A DNA stretch of 64,000 bases from Sipunculus nudus (GCA_026874595.1 CM049321.1:18698979-18762978); one strand, 5' to 3'; counted from the stretch's first letter, positions 1 through 11,411 are shown. A program made the numbers and translations. The notes: a model not told the origin generated them from the sequence alone.

Positions 1-1196
1 GCTATCAAGTCGGCTTTTATCTTGGCAAAGACAGCTGGTTGGTAATCCCTATGCCGAGGGGTCCTCTGACCCCTGTGGGTGAAGTGACCTAGGTTGGGGT
101 TTTCCACACCCTTTGACTGAGCATATGTGGGCATATTTACAATTAGAATTAAACCTGCATGATCCCTTATTAAAGGAGATACAAATCTCCCTCCCTGATA
201 GATCAACTTGTCTCTTATACTGACCCGACTCTATGCAATTTATTGTTTGTCCTGATTCTTAAAGCCCATGTTAATTACTGGTGCTTTAGGTTGTAACCAA
301 AATTTACTTAAGGTTGGAATTTGTAAACCCCATTGACACTGCAATTTTGCCTGCTCTTTTCGATATAAATCATCGAACATGACCACATCGGCCCATCTGT
401 ACTGCTGAGCTAAATCAGTAACTTGGATAAGGTAGGCCAAATATTCTGGAATATTAGCGAGACCCACCTTACCCTGTCTCATTAAGGTATCAAGAATTCT
501 GAGAGCCGATCAAAACCATAGCTCTTTTGAGATCGACTCAAGTTTAGGTTCCTTTTTTTTAATTTAAAATATAAATCCACCCCCCCCCCCCCCCGGCTAC
601 CTGGGAGACTAGCTCCTCAACATCAATGTTATGCATACTACCTATCACAGGTCTAGCAAAGTCAATGATCTTTAGATAAGGAATGTCCGTTACGGGTCTC
701 AAATACATCGATGTTGAATCACACTGCAGTACCGTAGTTAGGGTTCCCCTACCCTGTGTTGCTTGGCCTTGGTGTACCAGGGGCGGTTGATCTAGCCTTT
801 CTTGGGCCTGGAGAAGCGCCATGTTATGCCATGCTCGGGCTTCATCATCTTGTCTACGAGGATGTGGTACAGTTGTTGTTGACTCGTCCCACAGGGAGCC
901 AAGGATTTCATCAACCGTTGACTGCAGAATGCCGATTTCTTGTGTCGTTTTATTTTGAGCCGTCATACAGACGGACGGACGACAGCTGGGCTGCTCTACG
1001 CCGCCATTTTGGATGCCTCCTCTCGTACAGTTTAGACTTTTACGGCAATTCGTAAAGCCAGTGATTGTGCTAATGGTAAAACCGGTATCGTTTTTAACAC
1101 GTCCTCATCCAGCATCTGGAATTATTCTATCGACGTGAATCCGTGATGTGCTAAAACTGTGAGAGTTTCTTGTGTCAAATTGTTCTTAACGCCCAT
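1..1196 (-). pseudogene. Dead DIRS-like gag remnant, unit 1 (3' end cut by window)
   Basis: Read on the minus strand from an ATG at 1196. The N-terminus (LTQETLTVL, then HHGF, later LPLAQSLALRLAVKRL) resembles the SAM-like start of gag proteins from DIRS-type retrotransposons. An in-frame TAA lies at 1122-1124. A 1-base deletion near 1037 shifts the frame. The C15GG tract throws the frame off again, ending it at 559. After the tract come a Lys-rich stretch, the in-frame TGA at 510-512, and the core (IPEYLAYLIQVTDLAQQY, then FDDLYRKEQA) at 240-482. After a further frame change there is a CX7CX5CX3H zinc knuckle at 127-183. Family assignment is from motif memory, not a search; it cannot make a full protein. 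Confidence 0.75.
580..594. repeat. Poly-C tract, unit 1 (C15, then GG)
   Basis: Mononucleotide run within the gag remnant. On the minus strand it encodes a Gly run. Its length decides which frame is read afterwards; here the frame is lost. Confidence 0.95.
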
Positions 1197-1214
1197 TGCT
1201 GGACAGCAAAATCA

Positions 1215-1373
1215 AATGGTGTGTCCACCACCGCCTGTTTCTCCTACCCAGAGTCCTCTGTTGAGCCCATTAGGAATTAAAGTGTACCTCGCCGCTGCAA
1301 ACGCAGGTCGATTTTGTTGACTTGTCAGCGTATCAAACGTATCACTGTAGGTACAATGCGAACTTCCAATGAT
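1215..1373 (-). pseudogene. Short protein-like frame upstream of the gag remnant
   Basis: A 53-codon stop-free stretch on the minus strand in the same frame as the gag ATG at 1196, separated from it by one TGA (1212-1214). Its residues (TYSDTFDTLTSQQNRP, later LIPNGLNRGLWVGE) look protein-like, and the local GC content is higher than in the spacer. It may be an N-terminal or leader extension of the dead gag, or part of an element's 5' region. The opposite strand is also open in unit 6 (39055-39246), so the strand is not certain. I do not recognise a family. It recurs in every unit. Confidence 0.3.
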
Positions 1374-1522
1374 TCAGTATAGCTTATGGGCACCATAAAC
1401 AAGCCCAGCGTAATTATGTCTATTGAGGATTTGAGTAGGCCTACATACCTCGCCATTGCGTTACTATAACGTTGCAAAGAGTCGACTGTGTTGACATATA
1501 ACTATAAGACAGTTGTAAAAGG

Positions 1523-1530
1523 TATAAAAA
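1523..1530 (+). promoter_or_regulatory. TATA-like box (TATAAAAA)
   Basis: A TATAAAAA in a locally GC-richer context, repeated in all units. No downstream plus-strand gene supports it as a promoter, so this is only a weak candidate. Confidence 0.15.
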
Positions 1531-1710
1531 CGCCAGTGTTTGTTATGTCGTTAATGTGTGGCTTTTTACCTTGTGGGCACAACCACAAGACGCCTGTATC
1601 TCCTAAAGAGTTCGCTAGCCGCGAAAGCCAAGAAAAAATGCGTGTCCTTTGTGGTCTTTTAAACGTTAAGTAGCCCTTAACAACCAAGCAGGGTTGGCCT
1701 AACGCCGGTT

Positions 1711-1736
1711 GGCTGTGGCCACACGTGACCACAGCC
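1711..1736. promoter_or_regulatory. 26-bp inverted repeat enclosing an E-box (CACGTG)
   Basis: Perfect 8-bp arms GGCTGTGG (1711-1718) and CCACAGCC (1729-1736) flank a 10-base centre containing CACGTG (1722-1727), a canonical E-box. It sits in the GC-richer segment before the gag remnant and is unchanged in every unit: 9382, 16994, 24674, 32364, 39613, 47292, 54970 and 62650 are the equivalent first bases. It could be a binding site of the former element, a hairpin, or chance; no function is shown. Confidence 0.3.
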
Positions 1737-3687
1737 GAGCGACCTCATTAGCTGCTCCTAAAATTCAAGTCACTTTTGTGGACTGCTCACTTTAAAATAT
1801 AACGGCCCAGCAATCAAATGACAATAAAATTGTATATATTCTTACCTGCGATCTTTGGATGACCCCTTACGGACACTCCGTATTTTAACATTATAAATAG
1901 AATAATTACTGGCATTTCGAACTATAACTCTCCGACAGGACTCTTTCTAAGCCAGCTGGATCATAAAACGCAGAAACATTAAAATAATATATTATCTTAA
2001 AATATAAGCCAAACTAAACCATCTTTGAATGACACATTAATTATATGATACAATTACAGTTCCAATTAGTTTAGATAATCATTAATTTCAGTTGAGCATA
2101 ATTGATATAATTTGTTGTAGAATACAAATTTTACTAATGGTCTGAATAATAACAGCAGAGGCAAAATGTAGGGAAGTTATTTATTTAATTATATGATTAA
2201 ATAGATGATATTTGACTTGAAATGTTATGACAATTCCATGTGTACTTAGTGTCAAAGCAATGTCATCGTGTGGGTAAAAGTTTATTTAGACTTCTATGAT
2301 TCGGAGTTTATTGATGGAGCTTACAATAACAAACATGTTTGGGTTTCGGTGTACACAAGGCCTTGTAAAGCAAATGGGTATAACATCTGGTATTATTTTG
2401 CTACCTTCTCCAAAATGAATATGAACCACGCTAATGACATTGTTCCCTGTGGATCTGGTTAATATCATATGAAAAGATAGTTGACGGGAAACCACACTTA
2501 AATAACCACTTATTAATTTTGTGTCAAAATTGTTTGACAACGGAACGGTGTCTTTTCAAGGGTTCGTTACGGATGCTTTGGCTGTTTCCTGGGTTATCAT
2601 TGCAAGAGAAATCAACATGCGCAACTGTTATATAATTTAATAAGATACTGACAACAACAAAAATATTTGTAAACAATTTATTTGGAATGAAAAATTAAGG
2701 ACAAGAGTTAAACTTAATAATAAATTTAATTTAATTGGAGGAAAATGTTTCCTTGACATTTGATTACAAAATAGGGAAGTGATAACGGTATAGAGAACAA
2801 TGGACTTAGATACACACCTAATTTTTTTTTCTCCATGAAAAGTGATTTGTTTTATCATTTGCAAATTACAGGGCACTTCATCCATAAACTTAACTTCCTT
2901 GATGGCGTATTAACTATACATTTGTACAAATTATAATGATGGCGCAATAAGAGAATTATATTTTAAAGATGCCGTATTCTTAAATGCGATTTAGCTAAAT
3001 GTAGGCAAAGTGCTGTCTCTTTGACAACCATATGGACATAGGTATGTTTGCTTAGCCTTAAAGAAAAAAAGGACAGAAATAAACCAGTGATATACCTTAA
3101 TCGATGGTCAACCATTAACCACGAGTGAGACCGAGCCAAAATTCACTGTTGCATTTCCTGAACACAAAGCCATTTTACTATTTCTTCGTTGACAGTTGTG
3201 GCCTAAGACATGCCCATAACCTTACATAACCATACCTTTGTTTGAAACCAATCACATTTATCGAAAATATCTTTAGACAGATTATCCCCCAGACTGATCA
3301 TGCGTACTTTATCCGTGCTGCGAGCATGCTGTGCATTTTAAATTACGCAAGCAAAGCATTTTTATTCAATGCATTAAAATCCAGAATGGTTGTGTCTCTA
3401 CTTATCTGTATTTTAATTGTTCAATGAATTTCACGTTATCGTATACTGATTAAATTTGGTACGCGAACCCTAACGTATAATGCATTTCGTGTTAATTGCG
3501 TCATTGCAAAAAATGTGATTTTGCTTAAATGCGCTACTGCCTACCATTTTTTTCTGGCAAACAAAGCCATTCAGAACGACGTTTTATTCAATGCTGTTTT
3601 CTTTTATTCCTTTTAAGCGGAACACTTGTGGCCCGGGCTTTGTAACTGATAATACTCCACTCATTTTTCGTAATACGTGACCAGAGC

Positions 3688-3690
<3 letters not shown>

Positions 3691-3741
<51 letters not shown>
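3691..3741. repeat. (TA)n microsatellite, unit 1, pure (TA)25
   Basis: Uninterrupted TA dinucleotide run. It is self-complementary and may slip or extrude as a cruciform. The left flank is of the TTCGTAAT class. Confidence 0.97.
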
Positions 3742-3743
<2 letters not shown>

Positions 3744-4450
3744 CTGTATTTATATGCAATAAAAAATCAATAATCCATAAGTAGCCTCATGCTGACCCTC
3801 GTGATAAATATTAGAAATGGTAACCTGTTGATAAGGGTGACGCTTGGTTAAACAGAAGAGGTGTTAACCCTCTGTTATAGTTAATAAATGACTCTTCTAC
3901 CGTACGTTGGCCATTGACCCATTTTCATGTTGAATGATTGGTCAATATTGAGCCTAACCAGGCCGATACCAGACCATATTCTTTTAAAAAATAACTAACT
4001 TTCTCTTTATTTTGAAATGGGAGAAATCTGTTTTACCGCAGACGAAAAGTAAAGGCATTCACGAATGGTACATTTTTTAAACCAATACGCCAGCTTCTAA
4101 AATTATTTAGAAAAAAAATATTAGATGCATTTAATTGTAAGCTCCGCTTTGTTGTTACAATGAATGACAGCAGAAATGGCAAAGCCCAGAATGCTACACA
4201 AATAATGTACCTGGTGTAAAAGAAAAGTAATGCTTAATAGTAGTACCTTGGTGTAAATCACAGTTTGCTCTCTAAGAAAGATACAAGAGAACCTGCAAAT
4301 ACATCATGTGGAATGCACCCCTTCTCCTGTAGTATATAGATCCAAAGGCAAGTTGTACAGCAACAAGGTGATAACAGTCAGAGATATTTGGAAATGTATG
4401 TGTTTCACTATGATACATTTGTTTGTGATATGCAGCTGTTAGGTATTTTA

Positions 4451-4481
4451 CTCGGTTGTCGTGGTTATAAAAAAAACCGAG
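4451..4481. repeat. Small inverted repeat in spacer
   Basis: Arms CTCGGTT (4451-4457) and AACCGAG (4475-4481) form a perfect 7-bp stem around a 17-base loop that ends in an A run. Present in each unit. No T run follows it and no RNA gene is apparent nearby. Confidence 0.5.
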
Positions 4482-4879
4482 CCATTTATGTAAAGCTCTG
4501 GTTAATCATTTTGTCATGAACACTCATTATAGTTCATCAAAAATACAAGAATTAGTTCCTGAGTGGAACTTAAGTGGCTGAGTGACTCATTGTTCAACAA
4601 GGATATCCTATTAATTCATCTAATTACTTTTGTCCAACAACGAAAGGAGAACACTTAAGAACTATTAACGGTAATCTGGTTTAACAACGGGCAGTAATAT
4701 TGACCTTATTATTAAGTTTTCCATTAAAGATGAAAAGCTATGGGATAAAGTTACCCTCTTATCATTTGATGTATCTTTTTATGTTATTATGATATAAGTC
4801 GGGTAGTCATGCCGTTTTGGACAGACCAATATCATTATTTTCCTGGTTACATCATATATGTTTATTTATATATGGGTCT

Positions 4880-4891
4880 TCGTATATACGA
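4880..4891. repeat. 12-bp perfect palindrome TCGTATATACGA
   Basis: Perfect palindrome in AT-rich spacer, kept in all units. Its function is unknown. Confidence 0.5.
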
Positions 4892-4941
4892 CAAGCCTGT
4901 CATATATAACCTCTTTATGTCAATTATTTATGGTTTACTGC

Positions 4942-4959
4942 TTGTTCATTATAGAACAA
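4942..4959. repeat. Small inverted repeat TTGTTC/GAACAA
   Basis: Six-base arms with a 6-base loop. The loop reads ATTATA in units 1, 2, 3 and 6, and ATTATC in units 4, 5, 7 and 8, so it is also a useful variant marker. Confidence 0.5.
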
Positions 4960-6430
4960 TTGGATGTTAATATAAATTTATCTCTTACAACCCTGCGATG
5001 CAAATATAAATAAAAATAAACCTGCAAAACCATAAAACGTGTGTAAAACAGGGCATATACCTTCTACAAATAACCGAAGCCTCACGAACCTCTTGTGTAA
5101 ACATTCATTTAGCTTAAAAAAGAGGGTATCAGTAGTACAATATAATTATGTTGAGTGTGGAATGCAGAAGCAATGTTTGCCTTTGCTTGATATTTTTCTA
5201 TATCTGACTGATATACTCATCGAAGAAACGTGTTTTCATGCTTAACATTTTTTTGAGGGACACACATGAATTTTTACCAGGTATTAAAAATTAGAGTTCC
5301 CTTTTAACATTAAACGAAACGCTCCAAAATAATAACGATGCACGTATCGCATATCTCCCTAGAAATTTTTGAACAACACCGCCCTACTAGCGACCAATAG
5401 AATCAGTATCCCATATTAATGTTTAAAATTTATGAAACCTATGGCTCGTTTACTGCAACATTAATTATTTCATCAGATTCATATGATTTTTCCTGTGATC
5501 TAGAATGAATATTTACATTCAAAATAGAAAAAAAATCATAAAAAATATATTTGCCATATGTCAGGGGAATATTGTTTTGAATTATTTGGTATAATGAAAA
5601 GCAAGCGTTATAATAACATTCGATCGCAAATACGAATATTATGTCAATGACAAACTCTAATTATTGTAATAATTTAAGTTCAGGATACCTTTAATCTGTT
5701 TAAGCATTATTTCTTAAAAATGAAATATGCCATTCCGGCAAACGGGAGATTCGTTTGGTTTCCACTGGCACTTGGGGAATGCTAACGATCTTATTGTGCC
5801 ACCAACTGGTTGACTGTAGTTTCCTTTAGCCTAACTTAATTTTTCCTTTTGCCACTTATATCTTTTGTTAAAAATGTAATTTGCTTAATAAGAAAGTAAA
5901 GCATGGAGACCGCAACAGATATCATTCGAAACATTGCACACATATCTCATCAGAATACTCTAATACCTAGCATGATTTGGATGGGTTCAAGTACTGACAA
6001 TATAAATAGCATATAGGTTCTTTTCCTGGACACAAATGTAACACGCCTTGATAAAGCATAATAAAATAAATTGCATCTAAACCATGCTTTATAGGTCCGA
6101 AGCATGATCAGTATCTACATCTTCTACTTAAGTATGATTTGATGGAAGTCAAAAGTCACAACAGATGAATGATTCAGTCTTAAAAATGTTTAATATCAGT
6201 AGTAAACCAGAAAGACAAATTTTGAACGAAAAAGAACACAACTAAAGCTTTTTAATGTTGGTAAGTGCAAAGTAATCAATGTACTATATCTGACTATCGG
6301 GGGTTCGCTTCCGTAGGGAAAGATATCAATTATTATTACAATATTTTACTTAAAAAATAACTGTATCAATGGACAAAATAGACAAATATGTAACCGTTTG
6401 AAATCTATCATTACTACAAAAATTTACAAA

Positions 6431-6485
6431 ATTGTAATCAATTACGATTACAAAAAAAAATCGTTTGTAATTAATCAAGATTACG
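6431..6485. repeat. Cluster of GTAAT/ATTAC palindromic motifs
   Basis: Closely packed GTAAT and ATTAC words on both sides of an A run whose length varies between units. The cluster can pair with itself imperfectly. It resembles the palindromic ends of small non-autonomous elements, but no target duplication or clear ends are seen. Confidence 0.25.
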
Positions 6486-6892
6486 GAAAACGATTTCCCA
6501 ATGACTGGATGTAATCTTTCGTGCTTGCGCGGAGAAGAAAGCGTTTTACAATTCGACTCCCCAGGTCCCACTATAATTACACGAAACAATTCATTGGGAC
6601 TATTATCTGACCATTAATCGCAAATATTCTTTCCAGGAATAGTAATAATTATACATACAAATATGTATGATACGATACCTTCCTGACCGTTTCGTGACAA
6701 TGCTACCACTGTATCATTGTCACATCCTAAAAAAAAATGGATATTCCAGATTCGTATAACGAGACCAAACTGGCTGAAGCTCTCACATACACACAAAAAT
6801 GAGAAAGACGAGTGTAAAAAAATAAGTATGTATTCAAGGAAATCTTACAATTATCTAGGGAGTCGTTTTACTCTCAAGGCAGAATAACAATA

Positions 6893-7550
6893 TCCCATGA
6901 ATCCGTATTAATGCAATACACAAACAGAGTCCACACACTGCACAGTTAAAAGAAGTTCGCATGGTCCCTAGCCTACTGGTCACATGACCGTCACGCAAGA
7001 GGTCACTCTGTTTAACACCGTACACGCACAGGCGCCCCTCGTCGTAAAACCGGGTCTCCGTTCTCGAAGTAACACAGGTAAAAGAATCCGTTGTCGAATA
7101 TTTTAAGCCCACGACAATATACAGTTCCAACGGGTCAGCGTATCAATTTTTCAGGTCTGTTTTCTATGGCCCCATCACGGCAGATAAACATCAACTTATT
7201 ACAATTCCGTCTGTAAACGGAACATGCATGTCCGTTAGCGAAATGTTATTGATGTAGGTTGCCCACAGTCTCTAACATATCATACATCTGGAATCGTCCC
7301 TGCGCTGAACATTTCATAGGCATCTTTGGAGATTCATGCTAGACAGAAAATCTCTCGGATATCAACATCAGGCGCCTTGCCCCAGAAATTTCTATCTTTG
7401 CTTTCCTCTTTCCAGCTTATACATCGATGCTGATGACACGCTTTCTGACCGTCCTTAGACCATCGTTCGATCGCATGAATACAACAAACTGAACACGCCT
7501 CCAGAGACAAACGTATGAAAAATGTATGATGTATGTATCTGTTCTCCCTT
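6893..7550. other. CpG-richer block at unit end, origin unknown
   Basis: Less AT-rich than the spacer and with many CG dinucleotides, especially near 6990-7080. It contains a near-palindrome GGTCA-CA-TGACC near 6979-6990 and another GGTCA at about 7000. A 91-codon minus-strand frame (6855-7130) is open here in most units but has no recognisable domain, and most of it is absent from unit 5, which lacks 429 bp. It may be further decayed element or captured host sequence. Confidence 0.4.
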
Positions 7551-7552
7551 TT
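7337..7552 (-). pseudogene. 72-codon open stretch after the RT-like start, unknown
   Basis: Directly after the TAG at 7553-7555, and in the same minus-strand frame as the GINMGF segment, the sequence stays open for 72 codons to a TGA at 7334-7336. It has no ATG near its start. It is rich in Cys and His, with the stretches CCIHAIERWSKDGQKACHQH and WGKAPDVDIREIV. It could be more decayed retroelement coding sequence or chance. It does not match DIRS reverse transcriptase motifs that I know. Similar sequence is present before each later unit. Confidence 0.25.
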
Positions 7553-8861
7553 CTATGATATGAAACCCATGTTTATACCCTGTAACAGGAATTCCTTGTC
7601 CTCGTCCCCTTCTAGCTCAGTAGCCCATAACTCGGGTGTTTTGAAAGAGAATTACTAAAGTGTGGGCTATCAAGTCGGCTTTTATCTTGGCAAAGACAGC
7701 TGGTTGGTAATCCCTATGCCGAGGGGTCCTCTGACCCCTGTGGGTGAAGTGACCTAGGTTGGGGTTTTCCACACCCTTTGACTGAGCATATGTGGGCATA
7801 TTTACAATTAGAATTAAACCTGCATGATCCCTTATTAAAGGAGATACAAATCTCCCTCCCTGATAGATCAACTTGTCTCTTATACTGACCCGACTCTATG
7901 CAATTTATTGTTTGTCCTGATTCTTAAAGCCCATGTTAATTACTGGTGCTTTAGGTTGTAACCAAAATTGACTTAAGGTTGGAATTTGTAAACCCTATTG
8001 ACACTGCAATTTTGCCTGCTCTTTTCGATATAAATCATCGAACATGACCACATCGGCCCATCTGTACTGCTGAGCTAAATCAGTAACTTGGATAAGGTAG
8101 GCCAAATATTCTGGAATATTAGCGAGACCCACCTAACTCTGTCTCATTAAGGTATCAAGAATTCTGAGAGCCGATCAAAACCATAGCTCTTTTGAGATCG
8201 ACTCAAGCTTAGGTTCCTTTTTTTTTAATTTAAAATATAAATCCACCCCCCCCCCCCCCGCTACCTGGGAGACTAGCTCCTCAACATCAATGTTATGCAT
8301 ACTACCTATCACAGGTCTAGCAAAGTCAATGATCTTTAGATAAGGAATGTCCGTTACGGGTCTCAAATACATCGATGTTGAATCACACTGCAGTACCGTA
8401 GTTAGGGTTCCCCTACCCTGTGTTGCTTGGCCTTGGTGTACCAGGGGCGGTTGATCTAGCCTTTCTTGGGCCTGGAGAAGCGCCATGTTATGCCATGCTC
8501 GGGCTTCATCATCTTGTCTACGAGGATGTGGTACAGTTGTTGTTGACTCGTCCTACAGGGAGCCAAGGATTTCATCAACCGTTGACTGCAGAATGCCGAT
8601 TTCTTGTGTCGTTTTATTTTGAGCCGTCATACAGACGGACGGACGACAGCTGGGCTGCTCTACGCCGCCATTTTGGATGCCTGCTCTCGTACAGTTTAGA
8701 CGTTTTACGGCAAGTCGTAAAGCCAGTGATTGTGCTAATGGTAAAACCGGTATCGTTTTTAACACGTCCTCATCCAGCATCTGGAATTATTCTATCGACG
8801 TGAATCCGTGATGTGCTAGAACTGTGAGAGTTTCTTGTGTCAAATTGTTCTTAATGCCCAT
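7553..8861 (-). pseudogene. Dead DIRS-like gag plus start of RT-like segment, unit 2
   Basis: Best copy for seeing the whole remnant. Order on the minus strand: SAM-like N-terminus from 8861, poly-Gly at the C14 tract (8246-8259), core, CCCH knuckle at 7792-7848, then after a frame change DEDKEFLLQGINMGF at about 7562-7615. That last stretch resembles the beginning of the reverse transcriptase region of DIRS-like elements. Shared lesions are the TAA in the N-terminus, the TGA before the core, and the frame change before the knuckle. This copy alone also has TAG codons at 8553-8555, 8133-8135 and 7995-7997; the first and last replace Trp codons of the other units. The C14 length keeps the frame open through the tract. 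RT catalytic motifs, RNase H and tyrosine recombinase were not found. Confidence 0.75.
8246..8259. repeat. Poly-C tract, unit 2 (C14)
   Basis: Same tract in unit 2. This length keeps the gag frame open into the Lys-rich stretch. Confidence 0.95.
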
Positions 8862-11360
8862 TGCTGGACAGCAAAATCAAATGGTGTGTCCACCACCGCC
8901 TGTTTCTCCTACCCAGAGTCCTCTGTTGAGCCCATTAGGAATTAAAGTGTACCTCGCCGCTGCAAACGCAGGTCGATTTTGTTGACTTGTCAGCGTATCA
9001 AACGTATCGCTGTAGGTACAATGCGAACTTCCAATGATTCAGTATAGCTTATGGGCACCACAAACAAGCCCAGCGTAATTATGTCTATTGAGGATTTGAG
9101 TAGGCCTACATACCTCGCCATTGCGTTACTATAACGTTGCAAAGAGTCGACTGTGTTGACATATAACTATAAGACAGTTGTAAAAGGTATAAAAACGCCA
9201 GTGTTTGTTATGTCGTTAATGTGTGGCTTTTTACCTTGTGGGCACAACAACAAGACGCCTGTATCTCCTTGGAGTAAAGAGTTCGCTAGCCGCGAAAGCC
9301 AAGAAAAAATGCGTGTCCTTGGTGGTCTTTTAAACGTTAAGTAGCCCTTAACAACCAAGCAGGGTTGGCCTAACGCCGGTTGGCTGTGGCCACACGTGAC
9401 CACAGCCGAGCGACCTCATTAGCTGCTCCTAAAATTCAAGTCACTTTTGTGGACTGCTCACTTTAAAATATAACGGCCCAGCAATCAAATGACAATAAAA
9501 TTGTATATATTCTTACCTGCGATCTTTGGATGACCCCTTACGGACACTCCGTATTTTAACATTATAAATAGAATAATTACTGGCATTTCGAACTATAACT
9601 CTCCGACAGGACTCTTTCTAAGCCAGCTGGATCATAAAACGCAGAAACATTAAAATAATATATTATCTTAAAATATAAGCCAAACTAAACCATCTTTGAA
9701 TGACACATTAATTATATGATACAATTACAGTTCCAATTAGTTTAGATAATCATTAATTTCAGTTGAGCATAATTGATATAATTTGTTGTAGAATACAAAT
9801 TTTACTAATGGTCTGAATAATAACAGCAGAGGCAAAATGTAGGGAAGTTATTTATTTAATTATATGATTAAATAGATGATATTTGACTTGAAATGTTATG
9901 ACAATTCCATGTGTACTTAGTGTCAAAGCAATGTCATCGTGTGGGTAAAAGTTTATTTAGACTTCTATGATTCGGAGTTTATTGATGGAGCTTACAATAA
10001 CAAACATGTTTGGGTTTCGGTGTACACAAGGCCTTGTAAAGCAAATGGGTATAACATCTGGTATTATTTTGCTACCTTCTCCAAAATGAATATGAACCAC
10101 GCTAATGACATTGTTCCCTGTGGATCTGGTTAATATCATATGAAAAGATAGTTGACGGGAAACAACACTTAAATAACCACTTATTAATTTTGTGTCAAAA
10201 TTGTTTGACAACGGAACGGTGTCTTTTCAAGGGTTCGTTACGGATGCTTTGGCTGTTTTCTGGGTTATCATTGCAAGAGAAATCAACATGCGCAACTGTT
10301 ATATAACTTAATAAGATATTGACAACAACAAAAATATTTGTAAACAATTTATTTGGAATGAAAAATTAAGGACAAGAGTTAAACTTAATAATAAATTTAA
10401 TTTAATTGGAGGAAAATGTTTACTTGACATTTGATTACAAAATAGGGAAGTGATAACGGTATAGAGAACAATGGACTTAGATACACACCTAATTTTTTTT
10501 TTCTCCATGAAAAGTGATTTGTTTTATCATTTGCAAATTACAGGGCACTTCATCCATAAACTTAACTTCCTTGATGGCGTATTAACTATACATTTGTACA
10601 AATTATAATGATGGCGCAATAAGAGAATTATATTTTAAAGATGCCGTATTCTTAAATGCGATTTAGCTAAATGTAGGCAAAGTGCTGTCTCTTTGACAAC
10701 CATATGGACATAGGTATGTTTGCTTAGCCTTAAAGAAAAAAAGGACAGAAATAAACCAGTGATATACCTTAATCGATGGTCAACCATTAACCACGAGTGA
10801 GACCGAGCCAAAATTCACTGTTGCATTTCCTGAACACAAAGGCATTTTTCTATTTCTTCGTTGACAGTTGTGGCCTTAGACATGCCCATAACCTTACATA
10901 ACCATACCTTTGTTTGAAACCAATCACATTTATCGAAAATATCTTTAGACAGATTATCCCCCAGACTGATCATGCGTACTTTATCCGTGCTGCGAGCATG
11001 CTGTGCATTTTAAATTACGCAAGCAAAGCATTTTTATTCAATGCATTAAAATCCAGAATGGTTGTGTCTCTACTTATCTGTATTTTAATTGTTCAATGAA
11101 TTTCATGTTATCGTATACTGATTAAATTTGGTACGCGAACCCTAACGTATAATGCATTTCGTGTTAATTGCGTCATTGCTAAAATGTGATTTTGCTTAAA
11201 TGCGCTACTGCCTACCATTTTTTCTGGCAAACAAAGCCATTCAGAACGACGTTTTATTCAATGCTGTTTTCTTTTATTCCTTTTAAGCGGAACACTTGTG
11301 GCCCGGGCTTTGTAACGGATAATACTCCACTCATTTTCTGTAATACGTGACCAGAGCATT

Positions 11361-11372
11361 TATATATATATT

Positions 11373-11411
<39 letters not shown>

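Larger units (their letters stand above)
1741..6850. other. AT-rich spacer without recognisable genes (representative: unit 1)
   Basis: About 5 kb of AT-rich DNA separating the gag-bearing segments of adjacent units. It holds the TA microsatellite, a variable T tract near 2821-2832, the small palindromes listed separately, and no open frame with protein-like composition or conserved motifs. No tRNA, 5S rRNA, snRNA or histone sequence was recognised by eye. The same stretch follows the gag segment in every later unit. Confidence 0.7.
1..7665. repeat. Tandem macrosatellite unit 1 (7665 bp)
   Basis: First complete unit of the array in the chosen phase; the next unit repeats it from 7666 almost base for base. 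Distinguishing marks: a 15-C tract followed by GG at 580-596, a 1-base deletion in the gag-derived region near 1037, a 6-base loss near 1606 that every other unit lacks, a pure (TA)25 tract, and CG rather than TG just before the microsatellite (TTCGTAAT near 3667). Units 1 and 5 share the gag 1-base deletion and the GG after the C run. The part of the dead gag that lies below base 1 is outside the window. Confidence 0.97.

Noticed and set aside
1435-1444. Perfect palindrome GTAGGCCTAC
   Set aside because: A 10-bp palindrome is not enough to claim a site; it has no partner or context.
1841-1848. Minus-strand consensus 5' splice site (CAGGTAAG) upstream of the gag remnant
   Set aside because: An 8-base match is expected by chance in 64 kb, and no transcript or matching acceptor can be shown.
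6290-6325. GGGGGTTCGCTTCC, resembling a tRNA T-arm
   Set aside because: No acceptor, D or anticodon arms can be folded around it.
8420-8803. Plus-strand frame of up to 127 codons opposite the gag remnant, present in all units
   Set aside because: It mirrors the minus-strand gag, whose motifs are recognisable. The plus-strand translation has no domain and its start is not ATG-supported.
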